From positions 186,001 through 250,000 of the forward strand of contig NZ_FOBF01000002.1 in NCBI RefSeq assembly GCF_900109355.1: a stretch of 64,000 nucleotides of DNA, given 5' to 3'. A model generated the notes under the pieces. It made no database searches. It was not told the DNA's origin and was given only the letters and a program-made list of their open reading frames with translations. Source of the DNA: Nonomuraea pusilla (GTDB lineage Bacteria; Actinomycetota; Actinomycetes; Streptosporangiales; Streptosporangiaceae). Of this stretch, positions 43,139-52,356 are shown one piece after another. Position 1 is the stretch's first letter. Every line of letters starts with the position of its first letter. The translations under genes were made by a program, and so were the position numbers.

Positions 43139-43978
43139 ATGCACCTGCGCCGCCTGGCCCCCGCGCTGGCCGTCCCGTCCATGCTGCTCGCCCTGGCCGT
43201 CGCCGCGCCGGCGCAGGCCGCGCCGCCCGCCCCCGTCCTCGCGGCGGCGCAGCAGCGCGCCGGCAGCGGCGTGGACCTCACCGACCCGCGCAAGAAGGAG
43301 ATCGCCATGCAGATCCTCTCCAGCGCGGAGAACTCCTCGCTGGACTGGCGCGCCCAGTACCGCTACATCGAGGACATCAAGGACGGCCGCGGCTACACTG
43401 CCGGGATCGTCGGCTTCTGCTCCGGCACCGGCGACATGCTCGACCTCGTCGAGCTGTACACCCAGCGCAAGCCCGGCAACGTCCTGGCCAAGTACCTGCC
43501 CGCGCTGCGCAAGGTCAACGGCACGGACTCCCACGCCGGGCTCGGCTCGGCGTTCGAGAAGGACTGGCGGACCGCGGCCAAGGACAGGGCCTTCCAGCAG
43601 GCCCAGGAGGACGAGCGCGACCGCGTCTACTTCAACCCGGCCGTCACCCAGGCCAAGACCGACGGGCTGCGGGCGCTCGGCCAGTTCGCCTACTTCGACG
43701 CCATCGTCATGCACGGCGACGGCGGCGACCCCGAGAGCTTCGGCGCGATCCGCAGGAACGCGCTGAAGAAGGCCAAGCCGCCCGCGCAGGGCGGCGACGA
43801 GACCGCCTACCTCAACGCCTTCCTCGACGCGCGCAAGAAGGCCATGCAGGCCGAGGAGGCGCACGAGGACACCAGCCGGGTCGACACCGCCCAGCGGGTC
43901 TTCCTCAAGAAGGGCAACCTCGACCTCGACCCGCCGCTGTCGTGGAAGGTCTACGGCGACCCGTACCGCATCGACTAG
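43139..43978 (+). CDS. csn: Secreted GH46 chitosanase
   Basis: The 279-residue protein has a signal peptide ending near AQAAPP (about residue 28). It then has the GH46 core KKEIAMQILSSAENSSLDW, with catalytic Glu64, and YIEDIKDGRGYTAG, with Asp82; these match Glu22 and Asp40 of the well-studied N174 enzyme. The continuation GFCSGTGDMLDLV is also canonical. It hydrolyses chitosan outside the cell by the inverting mechanism. ATG 43139 follows GAGGAG. Two identical palindromes at its promoter predict derepression by chitosan oligomers. The regulator gene is not in the window. Confidence 0.97.
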   Translation: MHLRRLAPALAVPSMLLALAVAAPAQAAPPAPVLAAAQQRAGSGVDLTDPRKKEIAMQILSSAENSSLDWRAQYRYIEDIKDGRGYTAGIVGFCSGTGDMLDLVELYTQRKPGNVLAKYLPALRKVNGTDSHAGLGSAFEKDWRTAAKDRAFQQAQEDERDRVYFNPAVTQAKTDGLRALGQFAYFDAIVMHGDGGDPESFGAIRRNALKKAKPPAQGGDETAYLNAFLDARKKAMQAEEAHEDTSRVDTAQRVFLKKGNLDLDPPLSWKVYGDPYRID

Positions 43979-44523
43979 AGGTCCTTCGCCATGAAGAGCG
44001 CGATCTCGCCCTCACTCGCCGTGCCCACGTAGAACGTGGTGTCGAGCCCGCACAGCCGGAACCCCATCCGCCGGTAGGCGCGGACGGCGGGAACGTTGAC
44101 GTTCGACGTCTCCAGCCAGGCCGTCCGCGCCCCGACACGGCGGCCGTGGGCGCAGGCCCGCTCCATCAGGGCGGAGCCCACACCCAGCCCCCGGTAGGCC
44201 GGGGCGACGGTGATCTGCTCGACGACCAGGCGGGAGTGCCACTCCTCGACGCGGACCGCGACGAAGCCGCACACCTCGCCGTCGTGCGTCGCCACCTCGA
44301 CGTGCGACGACGTCAGGTCCTCGTCATGGTCCTCGTCGTGGTCCTCGGTGGGGAAGACCTTGACCAGCGGAGGCTCGGCGGCGACCGGGCGCAGCGCGAA
44401 CCCGTCCGGCCCCGCCTCCACCTCGAAGACCGTGCCGGTGGTGAAGGAGTCGTCGATCGCGGCGATGCGCCGCGCGTCCTCCGGCGACGCCGGCCGGTAG
44501 GCGATGCGGGGCCTGTCGTTCAC
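43975..44523 (-). CDS. GNAT acetyltransferase (streptothricin-acetyltransferase-like)
   Basis: The 182-residue protein has the acetyl-CoA site VAPAYRGLGVGSALM (RGxGxGS/A) and a C-terminal half, ARTAWLETSNVNVPAVRAYRRMGF then CGLDTTFYV and EIALFMAK. This pattern is close to Sat-type streptothricin acetyltransferases, which acetylate the beta-lysine amine. Resistance is not proven. An acidic insert with HDED twice lies near residues 61-70. GTG 44523 follows GGAG. Its stop codon overlaps the chitosanase stop within one CTAG, so the genes converge with no spacer. Confidence 0.88.
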   Translation of the reverse strand: MNDRPRIAYRPASPEDARRIAAIDDSFTTGTVFEVEAGPDGFALRPVAAEPPLVKVFPTEDHDEDHDEDLTSSHVEVATHDGEVCGFVAVRVEEWHSRLVVEQITVAPAYRGLGVGSALMERACAHGRRVGARTAWLETSNVNVPAVRAYRRMGFRLCGLDTTFYVGTASEGEIALFMAKDL

Positions 44524-44546
44524 GGGGGTTCTCCGAGGGGGCCGGT

Positions 44547-45000
44547 TCACAGGTCCTTGGCATCGTAGATTCTCAGGCTGACGGCGTACGAGACGGCCGG
44601 CGCGGCCGGCGCGGCGACGAGCAGCACCGCGGTGAGGGCCTGCGGGTGAGCGGCCGCGACCGCGGCGGCCGTCGCCGTCAGCGCGCCGCCCAGGTCGAAC
44701 GCGCGGCCGGCGGCGGCCGCGAGGAGAGCGCCGCCGGCGGGCCGGACCTGCCGGGCAGGTCGGGGGTGGCTGCCAGCGCCTCGGAGCCGGAGGCGTGCTC
44801 GCGCAGGCCGACGAGGCGGCGGCGCAGGCCTGGCGGCAGCCCGCCGGGGCCGCCGCGCACCAGGCGGTAGCCGGCCAGGAGGTCGTCAGTGGTGGCCGAG
44901 GCGAACACCCTGCCGTCGAGCAGCACGGTGACGTGGTCGGCGACGGCCTCCAGATCGCTCGTGACACGCGTCGAGAGCAGCACGGTCCTGCGCTCGTCGA
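44547..45000 (-). pseudogene. ABC exporter remnant (ATPase C-terminus joined to permease C-terminus)
   Basis: At 44756-45000, a minus frame reads ERRTVLLSTRVTSDLEAVADHVTVLLDG and further text typical of the last part of an exporter ATPase, without Walker A, signature or Walker B. Downstream, in another frame, ALTAVLLVAAPAAPAVSYAV and a final SLRIYDAKDL look like an ABC-2 permease C-terminus ending at 44547. The genes in between have been deleted or scrambled. It lies directly upstream of the GNAT gene. I see no intact gene in 44524-45143. Confidence 0.7.
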
Positions 45001-45143
45001 CCTGGAACCAATGCGCCCAACTCCCGTTGGGATGCCACCGGAATACAGCAGGAACGGGCCGCAACCTCTGGCACCACAGTCCGCCCGCGGCGTAGCCAGG
45101 GAGGAGATCCTCCTTCTGATCCGCGACGCCTTGGACCGGGGTG

Positions 45144-46148
45144 TCACACAGTGATGACGACCTTGCCGAACGCCTCGCCGGAAGCGTAGTGGCGGTAGGC
45201 GTCGGGTGCCTGGTCGAAGGGGAAGACGCGGTCAATGACCGGCCGGAGCCGGTGGGCCTCGATGAGCTGGTTCATGGCGAGGAACTGGGCGCGGCTGCCG
45301 ACAGCGATGCCACGGACCACGGCTCCGGAGTTGAAGATCGCCCGGGGGTCGAGGAGCGGAGGGTTGCCGGAGACGAACCCGACGCTGGCGACGTGGCCCG
45401 CGATCGCGACCGCTCTGAGGGATTGCCCCAGGTCGCCGGTGACGTCGATGACGCGCTCGGCGCCCTGTCCCGAGGTCAGCTCCCGGACCCTGGCCGGCCA
45501 GTCGGGCGTGGTCCGGTAGTCGACGATCTCGTCAGCGCCGAGCTCGGAAAGGCGCTCCGCCTTGGCCGGGCTGCTGGTGGTGGCGATCACCCGGGCGCCG
45601 AGCGCCTTGGCGAACTGGAGCGTGAACAGGGACACTCCTCCGGTGCCCTGGGTGACGACCGTCTGCCCGGACAACGGGCCGGAGTCGTCGCCGGTCAGGG
45701 CGTTCCAGGCGGTGACGGCGGCGCAGGGGAGCGTCGCCGCCTCCTCGTAGGACAGGTGCGCGGGGATCGGCACGAGCGCGCTTTCGTCGAGTAGTGCGAG
45801 TTCGGTGAGCATGCCGTCCAGCGAGCCGCCCAGCTGCGGCAGGTGCTGGAGGCCGAATGGGCCGTCCTGCCAGCTCGGGAACAGGGTGGCCGCGACCCTG
45901 TCGCCGATCTTCGCAGTATGGACGCCGGAGCCGACCGAGACGACCTCGCCGGCCCCATCAGAGATCGGCACCACATCCGGTTTCACCGGGAGCACGTAGT
46001 CGCCGCGCAGGATCATCAGCTCGCGGTGGCTGAGGGACGCGGCGCGCACCGCGACGAGCACCTGTCCGGGACCGGGCTGGGGGTCGGGATGATCTTTGAT
46101 CGACAGACCGGAGATCCCGGCCCCGCTGTTGACGTGGTAGCTGCGCAT
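45144..46148 (-). CDS. Zinc-independent medium-chain (MDR) alcohol dehydrogenase/quinone reductase
   Basis: The 334-residue protein has a GroES-like first half (GPGQVLVAVRAASLSHRELMILRGDY, then SDGAGEVVSVGSGV) and a Rossmann second half (TVVTQGTGGVSLFTLQFAKALGARVIATTSS). No structural zinc Cys cluster is present, which fits the quinone-reductase-like group. It reduces or oxidises small carbonyl compounds with NADPH, substrate unknown. A 17-bp gap separates it from the SnoaL-like gene, and both lie divergent from a TetR gene that probably represses them. Confidence 0.92.
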   Translation of the reverse strand: MRSYHVNSGAGISGLSIKDHPDPQPGPGQVLVAVRAASLSHRELMILRGDYVLPVKPDVVPISDGAGEVVSVGSGVHTAKIGDRVAATLFPSWQDGPFGLQHLPQLGGSLDGMLTELALLDESALVPIPAHLSYEEAATLPCAAVTAWNALTGDDSGPLSGQTVVTQGTGGVSLFTLQFAKALGARVIATTSSPAKAERLSELGADEIVDYRTTPDWPARVRELTSGQGAERVIDVTGDLGQSLRAVAIAGHVASVGFVSGNPPLLDPRAIFNSGAVVRGIAVGSRAQFLAMNQLIEAHRLRPVIDRVFPFDQAPDAYRHYASGEAFGKVVITV

Positions 46149-46165
46149 GAGGGGGATCCGGTCCT

Positions 46166-46552
46166 TCAGTTGTCAGTGGCCAGCGGGACTTCACCGGCGG
46201 TCTTGCTGTAGCCGAGAGCCTCGATGATCTGGCCGTCGCGCACGTGCATGAGGTTCACTCCGCTGACCCAGTCCGAGGGACCGGGGCCGTAGCGGTAGTT
46301 CCAGCGGATCGCCGCCCGTTCTCCCGCGACCACGACCTCCTGCGGCTCGAACCGGCTGGTGCGGTCGTCCACGAGCGCGCCCCACCAGTCCAGGCAGGCC
46401 TGGCGCCCTGTGACGCGTTCCCCGGTGGGGGCCGGCTGGACGGACTCCATCACACAGTCCTCGGCGACCAGGTCCGCGAGCAGGTCGCGGTCGCGGTCGA
46501 CGAAGGCACGGTTGAAGCGGTCGATGACCTCGGCGGTGGAACGGAAAGACAC
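46166..46552 (-). CDS. SnoaL-like (NTF2-fold) protein
   Basis: The 128-residue protein has the NTF2/SnoaL features: VIDRFNRAFVDRDRDLLADLVAEDCVMES, then WWGALVDD, IRWNYRYGP and VNLMHVRDGQIIEALGY. Members are small-molecule cyclases, isomerases or binding proteins. Start GTG 46552 follows GGAGGAG. It is the first gene of a two-gene operon with the MDR reductase, and a strong dyad (46571-46612) lies between it and the TetR gene. Confidence 0.88.
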   Translation of the reverse strand: MSFRSTAEVIDRFNRAFVDRDRDLLADLVAEDCVMESVQPAPTGERVTGRQACLDWWGALVDDRTSRFEPQEVVVAGERAAIRWNYRYGPGPSDWVSGVNLMHVRDGQIIEALGYSKTAGEVPLATDN

Positions 46553-46570
46553 AACTCCTCCAGATGTAGA

Positions 46571-46612
46571 TAGATCGATCGGTCTACGCATGTATATAGA
46601 CCGGTTGATCTA
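46571..46612. promoter_or_regulatory. Paired 16-bp inverted arms (TetR-type operator)
   Basis: TAGATCGATCGGTCTA at 46571-46586 and TAGACCGGTTGATCTA at 46597-46612 are inverted copies with two mismatches, 10 bp apart, in an AT-rich patch. They lie between the divergent SnoaL and TetR genes. Autoregulation and control of the reductase operon are likely. Confidence 0.75.
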
Positions 46613-46640
46613 CTTGTCAATCCATGGGAGCCTGGCGTTC

Positions 46641-47204
46641 ATGAGCGTTCGCACACGACCCGGCCCGCGAGAGCGACTACTGGAAGCCGCTCACCAGCTG
46701 ATCTACAGTCAGGGCGTGAACGTCGGCGTGGACACGCTGCTCAAGGCGGCGAACGTGGCCAGACGATCGCTGTACGAGCACTTCGGCGGCAAGGACGGCC
46801 TGATCGTCGAGGTCCTCAGATCCGCCGCCGCCGCCGACGCCGCCGACTACCGGCGCACCATGGACGACGCCGGCGACAACCCGCGCGAGCGTCTGCTGGC
46901 TGTGTTCGACCGGCTCGGCGAGATCACTGCGATGCCCGGGTTCCACGGCTGTCGCTACCTGGCCGCCGACCTCGCTCTGACCGACCCTGGCCACCCCGCG
47001 CACGAGATCACCCGCGACTACCGGCGGCACGTGCACGACCTCCTGGAGCGCGAACTGGTCGCGCTCGGGCACCCACGGCCCGGGCGCGGCGCCGACCAGC
47101 TCTTGCTCCTCATCGACGGCACCCTCGCCGCCGGGGCGACCCGCCCCGGCACCGACCCGGCGACCGCCGCACGGGAACTGGCCGAACACGTCATCGCCCC
47201 GTGA
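46641..47204 (+). CDS. TetR-family transcriptional regulator
   Basis: The 187-residue protein has the N-terminal helix-turn-helix RERLLEAAHQLIYSQGVNVGVDTLLKAANVARRSLYEHFGGKDGL (in parts) and a C-terminal helical domain with CRYLAADLAL and LLLLIDGTLAAGA. It belongs to the subgroup that often controls adjacent oxidoreductase genes in response to reactive small molecules. It is divergent from the SnoaL/MDR operon with a strong operator in between. Confidence 0.92.
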   Translation: MSVRTRPGPRERLLEAAHQLIYSQGVNVGVDTLLKAANVARRSLYEHFGGKDGLIVEVLRSAAAADAADYRRTMDDAGDNPRERLLAVFDRLGEITAMPGFHGCRYLAADLALTDPGHPAHEITRDYRRHVHDLLERELVALGHPRPGRGADQLLLLIDGTLAAGATRPGTDPATAARELAEHVIAP

Positions 47205-47499
47205 CCTGCGCGGCCGGGATGCCTACAAGGGTGCCACCGGACGGCAGATACGGGTCGTGGAGTGAGACGGCTGCTGTCGCCTGCCTGTAGTCAGCGAGCG
47301 CGTTCAGCACGTCAGCAGCGTTGCGCAGCAGCGACCCGGCGTCCCTTCGCCCTGGCGTTCGAGCCGGCGAGTCGCCTGGATGATCGAAACCAGCGGGTCG
47401 TCGCGGCGCGGTTCGTTCGGTGGCCTGGGCGAGGCGGTAGCCGGCGGCGCGGCGCCTGGGGTGAACTGAGGAGCCTTGCGGCTGGTCCGGCTCGGCAGA

Positions 47500-48279
47500 G
47501 GGCCTTCCCGGGCGTGACGATCTCGCCTGTCATGGTGGGCAGCGGCATCTTTCTCAGCTCGGCGATGAGGTGGGCGGCCTGTGCCTCGGTGACCTGACGG
47601 CCGGACTTCCGCTCGCCGAACAGCTTCTCCACCAGGTCCAGGGCAGCTTCACGGCGCATGCTCCGGTCGCGCACGAACTGCCCGATCTCGCGGTCCTGCT
47701 TGCCGGCCGGCCCGCCGGAGGGAAACGTCGCGCGGATCGTGATGGACTCGCCGACCTGCTGTGTGGGGTCGGCCTCAGGTAACGTACTGACCAGTCGGGC
47801 CTGTTCGGGTGCACCGTGCCGTGACCGGATCGACGGTCGGATCGATGTCCTCCCGCACCCGCCGTCGTCGATGGCCCCGGCGGTGGTGAGCTGCCAGGCG
47901 GCGGGCACCGTAGTACTTCTCAGGCAGACCACGGTCGCCTTCGGCCATGGTGTGCTCGACGGTCCCGCGTGCTCCGTGCAGGACGTCCTTGAAGGTGTCG
48001 TTGGTGTAGACGCAGTGCGCGGCGATGGCCTGCACGGCAGGGTCGCGGTAGCCGAGCGCCACGTATCCGCGATAACCGATGGTCATCGTCGCGTCCGTGC
48101 GGCCTTCCCGGCCGTTCCACATCGGCAGCAGCCAGCCGTGGCCCAGCGCACCGACACCCGGGCGCAGGCCGAGCTGCGCAAAGCCGACCAGCTTCCCGCA
48201 GGATCTTCTTGTGGTCCACCACCAGCTCGGAAAGTTGAGCCCGCCTGTCCAGGGCGGCAGATGGTTGGCGAGCGTTCAT
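47500..48279 (-). pseudogene. RecT-type phage recombination gene, frameshifted
   Basis: The start (MNARQPSAALDRRAQLSEL) at 48279 follows GGAGGAAG. The text then shifts frame and continues with GHGWLLPMWN, MTIGYRGYVAL, HCVYTNDTF and HTMAEGDRGLPEKYYGARRL. These are close to the conserved core of RecT annealing proteins. A third frame gives EIGQFVRDRSMRREAALDLVEKLFG. At least two frameshifts make it inactive. It starts at an ATGA overlap with an upstream remnant, so a phage recombination operon once stood here. Confidence 0.65.
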
Positions 48280-48590
48280 GCGGCTTCCTCCGCAGTCTTC
48301 GCGTTCACTGCATGGGGCGCCGGCGTCTCGCCGAGGTGCGGGTCTGGCTTCGCGTGGGGCACGCCGTCCGCGGAGAGCTGGCGGACGGCGTACTGCCGGC
48401 CGTTGTGGACGGCGCGGCGGGCGAGCCCCATGTAGTCGCCGACGCGGGCCGGCACGTGCCGCTTGTGCTTCTCAGCTTCGTCAGCCTCAAGGACGGCCGT
48501 GTGCCACACGATCGAGTCGTACACCGCGCCGGCGTTCCGTGGCCATCTGGCCGGGGCGCTGACGTGGGTGACCAGGGTGTGACCTCTGTC
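48276..48590 (-). pseudogene. Phage-like ORF remnant upstream of recT
   Basis: The minus frame contains VYDSIVWHTAVLEADEAEKHKRHVPARVG and ends EEAA at an ATGA overlap with the RecT-like remnant. In phages the gene before recT often encodes an exonuclease, but no nuclease motif is visible here. The 5' part has no credible start. Left unassigned. Confidence 0.4.
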
Positions 48591-48875
48591 GTCACCCGGA
48601 AGTCGGCGCGGCGCACCGGCGTGACCTGCGTGGCGGGCGGTGCGCCGCACTCACCAGGCTCGCCTGCCGGGCCCCGGGCCGGGCAGGGGCGAAAGTCCCC
48701 TGATGAAGGGCCGGTCGTCTCCGGCCCCGCGCCGTACGGGTCCAGGGGTGGCCGTCAGAAGCAGCGGGCCGGCTGGGCTCGCAGAAGCGGGCCCGCTCGG
48801 CTTGGAAGGAACGGGCCGGCCGGGCTCGGGGAGAGACAGGCCGGCCGCGCTCGCAGCGAGGGAGGCGCGCTGGGC

Positions 48876-49316
48876 TCAGAAGGAGCGGGCTCGCTCGGCG
48901 AGGACGGTGGCGCGGGCGAGCTGCACCTCGCGGGCCTTGCGGGCGGCGTAGCGCAGCAGGGGGCCGAAGCGGGCCCGCACCCGCAGCACGTCCTCGACCT
49001 CGGTGCCGTCGCCGTCCGGCGTGAGCGCGAACCGGTAGCCGAGCCACACCCCGCCGGGGCTGTCCACCTCGCCCTCCACCCCGGCGTCGCCGGCGCGCAA
49101 CGTCACCTCGATGAGGTTGTCGTAACGGACGAAGCCGAGGAAACGGAAGCGCTCGACGGAGACGAAGCGGGCGCCGCCGGGCTCGCGGCGTACGTCGCGC
49201 ACGGCCACGACGAGCGGGGACAGGCCGACATAGCTCGCCGGTTCGCCCAGGTGGGCGAGCACCGCGGACGGCGCGGCGGGCACGTGGAAGACGTTGCGCA
49301 GCAGGGTTTCTGGCAC
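48876..49316 (-). CDS. SRPBCC-fold (START-like) protein
   Basis: The 146-residue protein begins ETLLRNVFHVPAAPSAVLAHLGEPASYVGLSPLV, the usual first strand and helices of the polyketide cyclase/Bet v1-like fold. It has middle strands FVSVERFRFLGFVRYDNLIEV and WLGYRFALTPDGDGTEVEDVLR, and ends in a long helix. The fold binds hydrophobic ligands; no ligand can be named. The GTG start at 49316 follows AGGTG. It stands alone. Confidence 0.88.
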   Translation of the reverse strand: MPETLLRNVFHVPAAPSAVLAHLGEPASYVGLSPLVVAVRDVRREPGGARFVSVERFRFLGFVRYDNLIEVTLRAGDAGVEGEVDSPGGVWLGYRFALTPDGDGTEVEDVLRVRARFGPLLRYAARKAREVQLARATVLAERARSF

Positions 49317-49501
49317 CCGGACACCTCGTGATCGCGGACGGCGTTGCGATCAGTATGCCGCCCTCGGCGCGCACCCCCGGTGCCGGACGGAGAAGGTCTT
49401 CGCCGGGAGGGGAGAGGGGGCGGGGTCTGCGCACCCCGCCCCCTCGGCTCGCGGCCGGCTCCACCGCGTTCGCTCGCGTGGTGGGGCCGGCCAACGGTGG
49501 A

Positions 49502-50998
49502 TCAGCGCTGGAGCGCGGTCCTGTCCGTCATGGGCGACGCGCCTTGGGCCGCGTTCCCGGACGTCGCCTCGCCGGTCATGGGCAGGCAGGCCGGCGTCTG
49601 GAAGACGACGCCGTCGAGGAAGTTGCCGATCATGGGGTTCCCGCCGGCGGCCGACACCGAGGCGAAGGCGAAGCGGGTGACCGTCTGCCCGGCGGGCACG
49701 ACGTAGGTGCCGGTGTAGTGGCCCCAGGCGGTGTTGCCGTCGGAGATGTCGGGAGAGGCGGCTCCGTCCGGCGTCTGCGGGGTCGTGGCTCCCGGCGCGC
49801 CGATGAGCACCCGCATCGTGTCGGTGCCAGCCCGGCCCCGGTGGTACAGGGACCAGGTCATCACCGTCCCGGGAACGGTCGGGACGTCCTGGTAGAGCGT
49901 GGAGACCTGGTTGGCGTTGAGCTCGGCGAACTGCTGGCCGTCCGCGGCCGGCACCCCGCTGGAGCTGTTCCAGAACTCCAGCTTGCGGTCGGTGGCGGTG
50001 GTGTGCCAGCCGACGGCGGGGTCGGTGGACGCGTCGGGGATGTTCCAGTCGATCCTGGGCACGGCAGGCGTCTCGAAGCTGCCGTTGATCAGTTTGACGG
50101 GCTCACGGGTGCAGGCGACGGCGACGGTGACCGTGGCGGTGCTGGTGCCGCACGCGGTCTCGATGGTGTAGGTGAAGGTGTCGGTGCCGGCGCGGTCCTT
50201 GTCGGGCGTGTAGATGAGCTCGTTGCCGGAGATCTTCACCGTGCCGTGGGCGGGCTGGGTGACCTTGCTGATCGTCGGCGCCGCCCCCGTGTCGTTGCTG
50301 AGGACGGGGACGGTGACGGACGTGTTCTCGGTCGTGGCGGCCGTGTCGTCGGCGGCGCTGGTGGGCGAGATGGACTGTCCGCTGACGATCCGGATCGGGG
50401 GCGCGGAGGTGTTGTTGCCGAGCTGGCCGGGAGCGGCGATGACGCTGCTGATCCCGGTCGGGCGGATGGTCATGCTGCGCCCGACGGTGCCTGGGTTGAC
50501 GCGGAAGGTGATGACCGCCGGCGCGGGGTCGGTCTTGACGCCGGGCGACTGGATGCTCAGCGTGTTGCCGCTCAGGGAGGCGTTCCTCACCGGCCCCACG
50601 ATGGTGGCGTTGGCCAGCAGGGACGACAGATCCCACCTGGTGGTGTAGGTGCGGACGAGCAGCGGCCACTGCGCCGTGCGGTGCGTCAGCGTGAGGGTGA
50701 AGGTGCTGCCTGGCGCGATCTCGCCGCCCCACAGACGGGGTGAGGTGGTGACCGAGATGGAGCCGCTGCCCAGCCGCCAGCCGATCGCGTTCTTCCAGTA
50801 GTACTCGACCGGGTAGTCGGCCTGCCCGTGCCGGACGCAGGGCGTGGCCGCGGCTCGCTGAACGGGCTTGCTCAGGCTGGCGTCAGCGAGCGCCTGCGTC
50901 TGCGACGCGGCGGAGGCCGCCGCGAGGAGAGGAACCAGGAGGGCTGCCGTCGCCATGGCCTTGGCGCGGCGCGGGGGGTGTGTCAGGAGAGTCGACAT
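49502..50998 (-). CDS. Secreted multi-domain surface protein with Ig-like repeat
   Basis: The 498-residue protein has a signal peptide (basic RRAK, hydrophobic [15 protein letters not shown]). Next comes a beta-rich domain (about 55-200) and a cadherin/Big-like Ig domain (about 215-295: [45 protein letters not shown]). A C-terminal lectin-like domain (about 300-470: [45 protein letters not shown]) follows. The layout suggests an adhesive or polysaccharide-binding exported protein. No cell-wall sorting signal is seen. ATG 50998 follows GAGG. A TGATCG/CGATCA dyad lies just upstream. Confidence 0.85.
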   Translation of the reverse strand: MSTLLTHPPRRAKAMATAALLVPLLAAASAASQTQALADASLSKPVQRAAATPCVRHGQADYPVEYYWKNAIGWRLGSGSISVTTSPRLWGGEIAPGSTFTLTLTHRTAQWPLLVRTYTTRWDLSSLLANATIVGPVRNASLSGNTLSIQSPGVKTDPAPAVITFRVNPGTVGRSMTIRPTGISSVIAAPGQLGNNTSAPPIRIVSGQSISPTSAADDTAATTENTSVTVPVLSNDTGAAPTISKVTQPAHGTVKISGNELIYTPDKDRAGTDTFTYTIETACGTSTATVTVAVACTREPVKLINGSFETPAVPRIDWNIPDASTDPAVGWHTTATDRKLEFWNSSSGVPAADGQQFAELNANQVSTLYQDVPTVPGTVMTWSLYHRGRAGTDTMRVLIGAPGATTPQTPDGAASPDISDGNTAWGHYTGTYVVPAGQTVTRFAFASVSAAGGNPMIGNFLDGVVFQTPACLPMTGEATSGNAAQGASPMTDRTALQR

Positions 50999-51017
50999 TC
51001 ATCCTCACTTTGGGTGA

Positions 51018-51034
51018 TGATCGAATAACGATCA
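51018..51034. promoter_or_regulatory. Dyad TGATCG-AATAA-CGATCA
   Basis: Perfect 6-bp arms with a 5-bp centre lie 20 bp upstream of the secreted protein's ATG, in the gap with the divergent beta-lactamase-fold gene. It is a possible operator. Confidence 0.4.
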
Positions 51035-51188
51035 GTAACCATAGTGGGGTGGCGGGGTCCACGCTCGTATGGCTGCGGCGAGCCGCGTGACCTGCTGTCA
51101 TGTCGGCCTGCCTGGGGCGTCCCGTCCGCCCCGGTGTGGGGCGGCACTTTCGTCGCGCTCCGGCAACCAGACACTGCCGTCACGAAAA

Positions 51189-52319
51189 GTGGTTGACCAC
51201 TCACTCTCCGTACATGGTTGGAGTGTCAGCTACCCCGGCACTCCAGCCATCCGCGAGGCCCTCGGGCCGGTCCTGCTCGCACCCGAGCCCGCGCGAGCCG
51301 CCCCCCAGCGCGCCGCCCTGCAGGCGGCACTGGACGCCATCGCCGCCAGTGGAGCCCCCGGCGCCCTCGCCGAGGTACGCGACGAGAACGGCCACTGGGC
51401 CGGCACCAGCGGCGGCAACGACCTCCACGGCACCCCGGTCGTACGGGGCTCACGCTGGCGCGTCGGCAGCGTCACCAAGACCTTCGTCGCCGCCCTCGTC
51501 CTGCGACTGGCCGGCCAGGGCGAGTTCCGTCTGGACGACCCCATCGCCCAGCACCTGCCCGGCCTGCTGCCCCGCGGCGAGCAGATCACCGTCCGCATGC
51601 TGCTCAACCACACCAGCGGCGTGGCCGACTACGCCGCGACCTGGGAGGACACCCCGCGCGGCTTCCGCCGGCTGGCGACCACCACCTACACGCCGCAGCA
51701 GCTCATCGACCGCGGCGTCGGCCTGCCGCCCACCTCCGCCCCCGGCGGCCGGTGGGCCTACTCCAACACCGGCTACATCGTCCTCGGCCTGCTGGCCGAG
51801 AAGGTCACCGGCCAGAGCCTGTCCCGCGCCCTGCGCGACCGGCTCTTCCTCCGGTACGGCCTGCACGGCACCTTCCTGCCCACCACCGGCCGCACCATCC
51901 CCGGCACCCACCTGAACGGCCACACCACCGACGAGAACGGCCGCCTGGAGGACATCACCCGCTCCGACACCTCCCACGCCTGGGCCGCCGGAGGCGTCAT
52001 CTCCACCGCCGCCGACCTCAACCGCTTCTTCTTCCTCCTCACCCACGGCCAGGTCGTCCCCGCCTCCCTGCTGGCGCAGATGAAGCAGACCGTGCCGGGC
52101 CCCGGCCTGGACTACGGCCTCGGCCTGATGAGGCTCACGCTCCCGTGCGGCGCCCAGGTCTGGGGACACAAGGGCCACATCCCCGGCTACGCCACCTACA
52201 GCTTCCACAGCGACCGGCGCGACCTCACCGTCACCGCCAACGCCATGCACTCCCGCGACGACGCCGCCACCGACCAGGCCGTCAACCGGCTCCTGGCCAC
52301 CGAGTTCTGCGCCCCCTGA
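51189..52319 (+). CDS. Serine hydrolase of the beta-lactamase/D-Ala-D-Ala carboxypeptidase fold
   Basis: The 376-residue protein has the class C-type triad of motifs: SVTK (Ser and Lys of SxxK) after WRVG, YSN (YxN) in WAYSNTGYIVLG, and a late HKGHIPG in the KTG position. LLNHTSGVADY is also typical. The family includes D-Ala-D-Ala carboxypeptidases, esterases and penicillin-binding-like enzymes, so the substrate is open. No clear signal peptide is seen in the chosen frame. The start is uncertain: GTG 51189 is used, but an in-frame ATG at 51069 exists. It converges with the DUF1697 gene across 37 bp. Confidence 0.85.
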   Translation: MVDHSLSVHGWSVSYPGTPAIREALGPVLLAPEPARAAPQRAALQAALDAIAASGAPGALAEVRDENGHWAGTSGGNDLHGTPVVRGSRWRVGSVTKTFVAALVLRLAGQGEFRLDDPIAQHLPGLLPRGEQITVRMLLNHTSGVADYAATWEDTPRGFRRLATTTYTPQQLIDRGVGLPPTSAPGGRWAYSNTGYIVLGLLAEKVTGQSLSRALRDRLFLRYGLHGTFLPTTGRTIPGTHLNGHTTDENGRLEDITRSDTSHAWAAGGVISTAADLNRFFFLLTHGQVVPASLLAQMKQTVPGPGLDYGLGLMRLTLPCGAQVWGHKGHIPGYATYSFHSDRRDLTVTANAMHSRDDAATDQAVNRLLATEFCAP

Positions 52320-52356
52320 CCACCGGCCCTCGCCCACCGGCGTCAAGCCGCGCCCG

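Larger units (their letters stand above)
47205..48875. other. Decayed mobile-element region without an intact gene
   Basis: Apart from the RecT-type and upstream remnants, I find no intact gene over about 1.67 kb. A long open frame on the plus strand (47658-49331) has no family motif, no ribosome site and crosses the SRPBCC gene on the other strand, so it is not real. The part at 48700-48870 has imperfect CGGGCCGGCTGGGCTC-like repeats. Confidence 0.6.

Noticed and set aside
44795-45154. Plus-strand gene ending DALDRGVTQ
   Set aside because: It lies antisense to the ABC ATPase remnant and no start or full domain can be found.
47658-49331. A 557-codon plus-strand frame
   Set aside because: No recognisable domain, crosses the antisense SRPBCC gene, and lies over decayed RecT-type sequence.
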